From Dermanyssus gallinae (lineage: Eukaryota > Arthropoda > Arachnida > Mesostigmata > Dermanyssidae), in the NCBI GenBank assembly GCA_003439945.1, contig QVRM01005222.1, forward strand, positions 27,501-91,500: DNA of 64,000 nucleotides, written 5' to 3'. Within the stretch, counting starts at the first letter, position 1; the number at the start of each line of letters is the position of its first letter. A program made the position numbers and the translations under genes. Below the pieces are notes generated by a model that saw only the letters and a list, made by a program, of their open reading frames with translations, did not search any database and was not told the origin of the DNA. This document shows positions 56,988-64,000 of the stretch, piece after piece.

Positions 56988-59900
56988 TGATGGGACAGGA
57001 CCCCAGTAATATAGCCAGTGGCGGGTTAGGGTCGTCGGCACCCTCACAGTGAATAGCTTTCCCACTATGCAACGGACAATACACAAGAAGAGGACTCACG
57101 AGGCATATAGCAGCCAAACATCCATCGGCTTCTCCAAACATATCTAACCCTACGCCCACACCAATCGACAACAACACACGGCAACCCGCCCGCATCATCA
57201 GAGATATCCAGGGCGCAGCAAAGAAGTTAAGACTCTTAGAGAATGTCCCAAAACCAGTACGGAAGCAGGTGGCGGAGGCCCTGGCAAACGTCCTCTTGGG
57301 GGTCGCAGCCGACAACAACGACGACGCATGGTGTGCGCTTTTCTCGTTCAGTGGTTCTCCGTCTTCCCCCCACTCGCAATGACACCCAATCACTATCTGT
57401 TAATAATCCGCCATAACCTACGCGAATTCTCCAACGGACTGCGCCTATCCGAGATCGTAACCCCGGTCCCCACACGAAACCGTCCTTTACGAATAATCGC
57501 GTCCGCCAAACTATTCTTAAGCTAACCGAGGGCGACGTGTCAGGCGCCGCCAGGCTGATCGGCTCGTCTGAGGTCCTGGCTTCCAGCACGGATCACCTGA
57601 CAGCCCTTCGCGAAAAACACCCTCTGGCCCCACCAGATCTAGACTGGCCAGTCCCCTCCCAGCCTCCCGCTTTCCTGCACTACGTCAGGGGAAGAAGTTG
57701 TAGCCGCAGTCAAGAGTTTTTCAAGGAGTTCCGCCGGGGGTCTTGATTTTATACGACCCCGGCTACTAATGGACCTACTATCTCCGACCCTGGGAGACAA
57801 AGCCGGTCGGCTGGCGGGAGCACTGACAAAAGTCGTCGACTTACTTCTGTGGGGCGCTCCTCCATCTCACCTGCTGCCTATAATATTTGGAGCCAAGCTT
57901 TTCGCCCTACAGAAGGAAGACGGGTCAGTGAGGCCAATTGCTTGCTCATCCACCTTACGCAGGCTAGCCGCAAAGATTGCCTGTAATCGAACCAGAGATA
58001 AGATTGGCGAGGCGACAAGTCCCAGCTTGGCTTTACGGTGCCAACCGGGGCTGAGGCCGCGGTACATGCCGCCCGAACTTTTATCGACTCACGCACGCTA
58101 CCTGGGGTGCTAGTAAAGCTTAATTTCAAGAACGCATTCAACACCGTAAGACGGGATTACCTTTTGAAGGCGGTTGCGACACATTGCCCCCAGCTGACGC
58201 ACCACGTCAATCAACCGTACCGCTTCTTACCTGGCCCTACCAGATGATCTTATAGCTTCGGCTACGGGGCTGCAACAGGGTGACCCTTTGGTTCCCCCTC
58301 TGTTTTGCCTGAGCATCAAAGAGCTACTCGACTCTCTTAAAAGCCCATTATACATATGGTATCTGGATGACGGTGTGCTGACGGGCGATGTACACATTGT
58401 TGCTGACGACTTTCGGCGCGTGATTGATTTCCATGAGACTTCGGGTTTGGAGCTGAATCCCAAGAAATGTGAGATATATGTTACAGGCGATACTACACAG
58501 GCCCCGGACCTTCGCAGGCTTCAAGCTTTACTGCCGGGATGTAAGGTTACCCACGACAACGATTTGGAGCTCCTGGGAGTCCCCCTTCGACCGGAAGGGC
58601 TCGCACACGCACTTGAAAAATGGCTGAACAAGCTGAAGGACGTCGCCGATAACCTTGCGCCACTCGGCGCTCACCGCGCGCTCTTTTTACTTCGATCCTC
58701 GTTCTCAGCTACGAGGGTCACCCACCCTCTTCGCGGAGCCGATCTAACAGAACGGTGGGACGATCTGCGTCCATTGCACAAGTGAACTCTAAACGCCCTT
58801 GAAACTCTTCTTAATCTATCGCTGGCGCCTTCCGCTCAAAAACAGTCACAACTACCGATGTCAAAGGGGGTCTGGGAATCCCGCAGGACCAGCGATCGTC
58901 TCCTTCCTTTTCCAATCCGAGAACAATGCTATCGCACTATTACACGAAGCCGGCATTTGTCGGTACAAGGAACTCAAGAGACGCCTGTTCGAGAAGCTAA
59001 AGACAGCTTGCAGGGGCGCTCCGGATAACCCTTTGAGCCAACATGACTGGAGTACATTCTTATACGACGAAGCGTAACGCGGCTTACTTGCGGGCGCTAT
59101 CGACGACCCCACAAAGGCTCGCCTCCGAGCGGTCGCTGCGAAAGACTCTGGAGCCTCGTTGCACGAACTTCCAAGTGCTTCACTGGGCACCCTCCTGGAC
59201 GACGAAACAATCCGAATTAGAGTAGGTCTTCGTCTCGGCTGTGACCTGGTATCCCCCCATCAGTGTAAATGTGGCCACTCCGTTGACAAATTAGCCCATC
59301 ACGGGTTGTCGTGCATTATGAGTGCGGGACGGCGGTCCAGACATTCCGGTATTAACGACACCTTCGGCCGAGCGCTTCGGTCAAGTGGATTGTCCTGCAT
59401 TCTAGAGCCCCAGGGCCTGTCCGCCGACGATGGTAAGCGCCCGGATGGGATGACTCTCACCCCCTTCAGTAGGGGCAGGATGCTTGTCTGGGATGCTACT
59501 GTCACCGACTCATTAGCACCTCCAATGGTCGGTGGCGGGGCGATCTCGGCAGGCCACGCCGGTAATCTAGCAGAGACGAGGAAGCTCGCAAAGTACGCCT
59601 CAATAGGTTATCCACATAGGTTCAGCTGCTCGCCAACTCTGTGGAGTAGTTTGCGAGTGAGGTTGCCTGGGCCGCCCAAGGTCTCAACCGCTAGAGTTCG
59701 AGGCCTTGGGCGGCCCAGGCAACCTCACTCGCAAACTTCTCCACAGAGTCGGCGAGCAGCTGAACCGCGCAACCGGAGACAAGAGAATTGTGGCTTTCTT
59801 GAGACAGCGCCTCGACCTTGACGTCCAACGCGGGAACGCGGCGTCCGTCCGCGGCACGCTGCTGAAGTGGTCCCAGCCCACTCTATACGAGATAGAGTAA
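56987..59900 (+). pseudogene. RLE-1 ORF2, copy 2: finger, RT, restriction-like endonuclease (many breaks)
   Basis: The ATG (56987-56989) overlaps the ORF1 stop. The N-terminus reads QDPSNIASGG as in copy 1, then a TGA. The zinc finger has lost its first Cys (FPLCNG where copy 1 has CLFCNG). A pre-RT region (57420-57860) absent from copy 1 includes AARLIGSSEVLASSTDHL. RT pieces are KLNFKNAFNTV (A), GLQQGDPL near 58270 (B) and WYLDDGVLTGD (C). The endonuclease (59159-59900) has CKCG...HHGLSC, KRPDGMTLTPFSRGRMLVWD and KLAKYASIGY. The inverted duplication interrupts the frame at 59619-59700, after which the normal C-terminus (VQRGNAASVRGTLL) ends at TAA 59900. Confidence 0.87.
59619..59766. repeat. 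66-bp near-perfect inverted duplication inside RLE-1 ORF2
   Basis: The left arm (59619-59685) is the reverse complement of the right arm (59701-59766) with about three mismatches and a spacer of about 15 bases. The right arm is the normal ORF2 sequence seen in copy 1, so the left arm is the extra, inverted copy. Confidence 0.93.
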
Positions 59901-59976
59901 AATTTCCAGTGCACACGTTCTCGGGAGAGAATTGAAGCTCCATCAGCATTCTTAATAAATACGCTTACTCGTTATA

Positions 59977-59977
<1 letters not shown>

Positions 59978-60022
<45 letters not shown>
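59978..60022. repeat. (TA)n microsatellite at RLE-1 3' end
   Basis: About 22 TA units with one CATA interruption, joined to the element's 3' end. Confidence 0.96.
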
Positions 60023-61526
60023 CAAGGAAATGGCAGAAGAAAAACAATTTGACACTTATAATTTAGTTACACTTTACACTTCATACATTCATTCTGGCCA
60101 ACCATGTACGTTTCGCCCTGCATCTGAAAAGCGAAAATATCACCAGGCTTATGACCGTCTGAACATCTGCTCAAGCGTCTGGGAAACAATCAACGCGGAC
60201 GGAGAGCAAGGGAGATCGAGGTCCACCAGACCTTGAGGTCGTACGCTATGCGGCAGCCAGGTGAGGTGCCGTCATTGAAACACGTCGCACGAATCGGGTC
60301 AGTGTGCGGCGTCATTTGTTCAACCACACCTCGTTTGTCATCGACCTTCTCATTTGTAAACTGTGTTTCTCTCTCGGTGTGTCTCTCGCGCTCTCTCTCT
60401 CTCTCTGTAAGCTTGTGATGTTTGTGTAAAGCGTACTGCTGCAATATCCGGAAGATAGGTCGATAGACACATATAGAGATATAAAACGTAGAGATATATA
60501 GAGTGGCGGATAGTCCAACGAACCGTGCCGAGGCCGTTTGCGCTCCCCACTGAACTTCATCGAGCAGAGTCGTGCAGTGGTGATGACATTTCGACGAGCC
60601 GTGTCGTCATGCCCCTGCCGTGCTTTGGCAAATCGTCGACGTAGGCTGCCGCTAACCATTCCCCGCTGCTGCTGCTGCTGTTGCTGTGGGCTTCAAGACA
60701 GCGGTAAGTAAACCTTCCAAGAACCTCCCCCCATCAACACCATCAGCGTTGATGGAGCGGCCGGCTGCTGTTGTTGCTGCTACTGATGTGGGGCGATGCG
60801 TTTTTGTCGATCAATAATTCTACAGCAAGTGACAACCACAGTAAAAGAGTGGCAGCAGCAGAAGAGGTACCAGGTGTAGCGCACAGAACCCGCATGCGAC
60901 CACCTTTCATCCACCATCAACGACGCGAACAAAAAGAACTTCGGTAAACAGAGCACACCAGAACTCACACAGTAAAACTCACATAGCCAAGTATTTATCG
61001 CACAGGTGTGTGTGTGTCGATAGTCCTTTAAATGTCTATCGTCGACGACGCACGAAGACAATTGCGCATAACACGCTATTGAATCTCGTGTAATGTAATC
61101 CTAACGTCTCCTATATGTCTCGTTGGTGTCAACGATGTCCGACAGATGCTTAATTGTACAAACTCACCTATAATTGAACTCAAGCTATAGCTGATATGAC
61201 CGCCAGCTTTACAGAAGACTCACTTCAGATGTTCACATTCTCTAGTGTTAAGTATACCTGAATTTACTTTTCTACATTTATTAGTAAGCATACATTACTT
61301 TCAAAAAACTGTCATCCACTTACAAAAGACAATAAAAGCTACAAGCAGATTGTTGTCGAACCTCGTTAGTTGATATCTACACATGCGCAGATGAAACAGG
61401 GTAATAGAGTCGCTATAGTTATCGGCGTTTATTAGCATCTACGCTGTACGTTCGAAATAATTGAAATAGAATGACAGAGTCTGGTTTCTTTGTTGTATTG
61501 ATGTAATGCAAAAATTTAGTTCTTTC

Positions 61527-61528
<2 letters not shown>
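60023..61528. other. Spacer with (CT)n and CTG/CAG triplets
   Basis: (CT)n at 60389-60407; (CTG)n-like triplets at 60665-60690 and 60765-60782. No gene recognised. Confidence 0.5.

Positions 61529-61566
<38 letters not shown>
61529..61566. repeat. (TA)n microsatellite
   Basis: About eighteen TA units. Confidence 0.95.
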
Positions 61567-61569
<3 letters not shown>

Positions 61570-63185
61570 GAGAGGTGGAGCACAACTTTTGACGACCAAC
61601 TGGATATTTTAGATGCACAGGCTTAGATAACTGTTTTAAGTTATCCTTACTTAAAACAGTTTTTTTCATCATTCGTTTTTTGTCATTTAATACTGTTACG
61701 TACCAGTAATAATTACGTAATAGTAATAAATGACAAATCAAAACTTCAGTAAATAAATTATAATGAACGCGTGAACAACATTTTGTCTCACGATCGTCTG
61801 TTTCTTAGATATTTTAGTATACCTGGTTACATTTTTTTGACGAGTGTATTTGTGCGTTTCTTTAACATCTAGGTCCCGCGATACAATACAATTGCATTGG
61901 AAAGGTGCTGCAACATGCCCGAAGCGTTCTAAAGAATATCCCGCTCCCTCTGTTCAGATGTCTTTGCATGGAAGCGAATGATGTCGTCAGGTTCGTTTCG
62001 CCACATTACATGACTGCTCTCGACGGACTAAATCATCTTTCTAAATAGTGAGAAAACCGATAACCAGCCATTTCTTCTTTTTGCCTTTATACAGTTTACA
62101 GACTTATAAACCAATTGATACATCGCGTTCGTTGACTGAATCCGCCATGCAGGCGCTGTCTTCGGAGAATCAACGTGCACGACAGTTTGATGTTGAAGCA
62201 GCCGAAACGTGAACTGCTTTGTCTGTATATGGTGCAGCACGCCATAAAAAGATTTGCACAGCTATAGAGAAAGCGCTCGTGGAACGCGAAGGAAGAGTTT
62301 GTGAATATGTGCTAAGTGCGTCACGGCATAAAAGGTGTCGTCGTCTTTAGGGAGTTGTGAATCGACTTAAAGGACAAGAAGTAAGTAAGCTTAAATGTGA
62401 CAGCGGAGACATGGTCTGTCTCCCTCTACAATATAAGAGACCTCTCAACACAACGGGTAATAGCATCATTGCAATACAGCCAAGTAAAGGTACATAAAGC
62501 TTTGACGGGAATAGTTAAAAAATACGGTGACGCGCTGAACTGGATAATAAGGAATGCTTTAAAAGATCTACTGCATGAGTATACTGCACGCCTATTCAAC
62601 AGAATTTTGGTTGAGAGCATGCCGTGCCAATTAATTATTGGAGAGACGGCAGATTGTATATGATTGAGAAAATGTAATCTGGTTAAAATAAATCTAGCGA
62701 CATATGCCTAATAACGGTAACTTTATAGCAGTTATAAAATAAATAAAAAAATATAACTTTATATCAGAAGAGTTTTTTTCTCAAAACCCTTCTGCTGTGA
62801 AGTGAGTGATCGGGTGAAGAGAAACAATATGGATGAAATGCCATCGAGTTCTAGGCATAAACGACAAAGAAAAATAATATATATATTTTTTTAAATAGTA
62901 CAATCGAGCCATCGAGAGCACATACAACATGAGTATGCAAAGCGAAATCATACGAGTTCTTGATAATCAAGGGCTCAACAAAAAATAACTTATGATAGAT
63001 TTGTTTTGATACACAAGTACGCGAGTGAGCACGCCTTAGATCATGTCCAGAATATTTGCCAGGTGTTTCCGGTTTAGTCCGATTCTTTTAGTCACCTTAA
63101 CGTTCTTAAAACCAGATTTCTGTAAAGTGGGTCCGGGTAAAGAGTGTGCTTTCTTCTTCTTCATTCCTTCCGAAAAGGAATGAAA
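61567..63185. other. AT-rich spacer; 88-codon plus frame unassigned
   Basis: A plus frame (62397-62663) has no domain I recognise. Nothing else of note. Confidence 0.45.
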
Positions 63186-63570
63186 TTTAAATTCCTCCCT
63201 TGCTGTTCGCAGATGACATTGTGGTCCCGGCACCAAGCTGTAGAGGACTGGAAAACTCTAAGACAAAACATCTCAGTCAAGGGAAATAGGGGAAATAGGT
63301 CCTAATCCAATGAAGAACGCTATAGTGGTGCTTTTTAAACAAGATCTTAGGAATATCAATCCACTCGAGGGCAGCCCTTTCTGATAGAAAAAACTTACAA
63401 ATATTTTGGTATTAAGCTGTCAGTTTCCAAGAAATATTTAGATGAGCATAAAACTTAATTAGGCTGTACACCTGTCGCAAACGGTCGCGTGTCCTATCTG
63501 AAAGGCGTAGTTGGTGACAGCAAAGCCTTCGCCAGCGCCCTTCTTCGGTCCTAAATAGACTGTGTGTCGT
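63186..63570 (+). pseudogene. LINE reverse transcriptase fragment around motif C
   Basis: The plus frame reads PPLLFADDIVVPAPSCRGLE, where FADD is RT motif C. After stops and frameshifts, TYKYFGIKLSVSKKYLDEHK near 63385-63455 corresponds to the 'YKYLG' region that follows it in jockey/R1-like LINEs. A few further residues (NGRVSYLKGVVGDSKAFA) follow. Upstream motifs A and B are not seen. This is a third type of RT in the window, distinct in sequence from the 32.0-kb and 49-kb fragments as far as I can compare. Confidence 0.65.
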
Positions 63571-64000
63571 AATATCCACTTATATTCGCCGGTATAAAGG
63601 TATCGTAAAACAACACGTTTTATGATGCCTCCCTATTGCGCTGACGAAGATGGATGGGGGGTGGGGTACTGATTCCATTGCAGTAGACACACTTGAGCAC
63701 TAACGACATGCGCAGAGCTTTGGGGGTTTAATTTATTTGAAATCGTATTATCTTCCCCGCAGATTTCAACTGGTCGAGTCGTAAATTCTGTATTTTTCTT
63801 AACACATTTTTCAGATAAAATTGTTTTTATAGATACACGCTATACCTGCGACCTTTTCTACAAGCTTTGGTCCTGCCTCTGATGTCTACGTTATAAATCT
63901 AGAGCGGGGCCGTCTAGGTTTATTTCTAAATTGTTCAGTTATTAAAAAGGTCATTTTTTGTAGTGCCGGTAGCATGATTATGCTTTGTTTTTTATGAATC
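63571..64000. other. Spacer, no gene recognised
   Basis: AT-rich sequence to the window end, no frame or repeat of note. Confidence 0.55.

Larger units (their letters stand above)
56319..59977 (+). mobile_element. RLE-1 non-LTR retrotransposon, copy 2, inserted in (TA)n
   Basis: A plus-strand copy of about 3.66 kb, 5'-truncated inside ORF1 (at the TEEE motif, about one third in) exactly at a TA tract. Its 3' UTR ends TACTCGTTATAG at another TA tract (59978). It carries an ORF1 remnant, the TAATG junction, and an ORF2 with the finger, RT and endonuclease regions. It retains the roughly 425-nt pre-RT region missing in copy 1, and adds a 66-bp inverted duplication at 59.62-59.77 kb. Many frameshifts and stops show it is older or more decayed than copy 1. 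Confidence 0.9.

Overview
This is an arthropod-like nuclear genome window made almost entirely of transposable elements and simple repeats. I recognise no intact host protein-coding gene. Retrotransposon proteins of the kinds common in chelicerates, mariner transposases, tRNA-headed SINEs and long (TA)n microsatellites together suggest an acarine (tick or mite). That placement is inference from repeat style, not from any host gene.

Layout: 0-3.8 kb is AT-rich spacer, a (TA)n tract, a decayed mariner and a 14-bp hairpin. 3.8-7.6 kb (minus) holds copy 1 of a two-ORF non-LTR retrotransposon, here called RLE-1. It has a zinc-knuckle gag-like ORF1, a TAATG stop/start junction, then an ORF2 with a C2H2 finger, reverse transcriptase and a restriction-like endonuclease. 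12.6-13.9 kb is an almost intact mariner with long terminal inverted repeats. 17.1-17.6 kb is the endonuclease end of a second, R2-like element. 21.85-25.15 kb and 37.7-40.4 kb (minus) are two copies of an apurinic-endonuclease-type LINE ending in a Cys-rich motif, with a third 3' fragment at 27.46-27.73 kb. 32.0-32.5, 48.9-50.2, 50.4-51.0 and 63.2-63.6 kb carry further LINE remnants. 33-35.7 kb is triplet-repeat and CpG rich and may be the edge of a host gene. 41.4-43.0 and 51.0-54.9 kb hold a family of palindromic CAGGGT-ended MITEs. 54.9-56.2 kb is a dead mariner. 56.3-60.0 kb (plus) is copy 2 of RLE-1, directly bracketed by (TA)n.

The unifying theme is (TA)n. About 29 TA tracts lie in 64 kb, and many join directly to the truncated 5' ends or the 3' ends of unrelated retroelements, while the mariners and MITEs use the TA dinucleotide as target. 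The most interesting candidate is RLE-1. It couples a jockey/I-style ORF1 to an R2-type endonuclease through a TAATG overlap kept in both informative copies, and at least three of its four copies sit in TA microsatellites. All copies here are damaged, so any active source copy must lie elsewhere.
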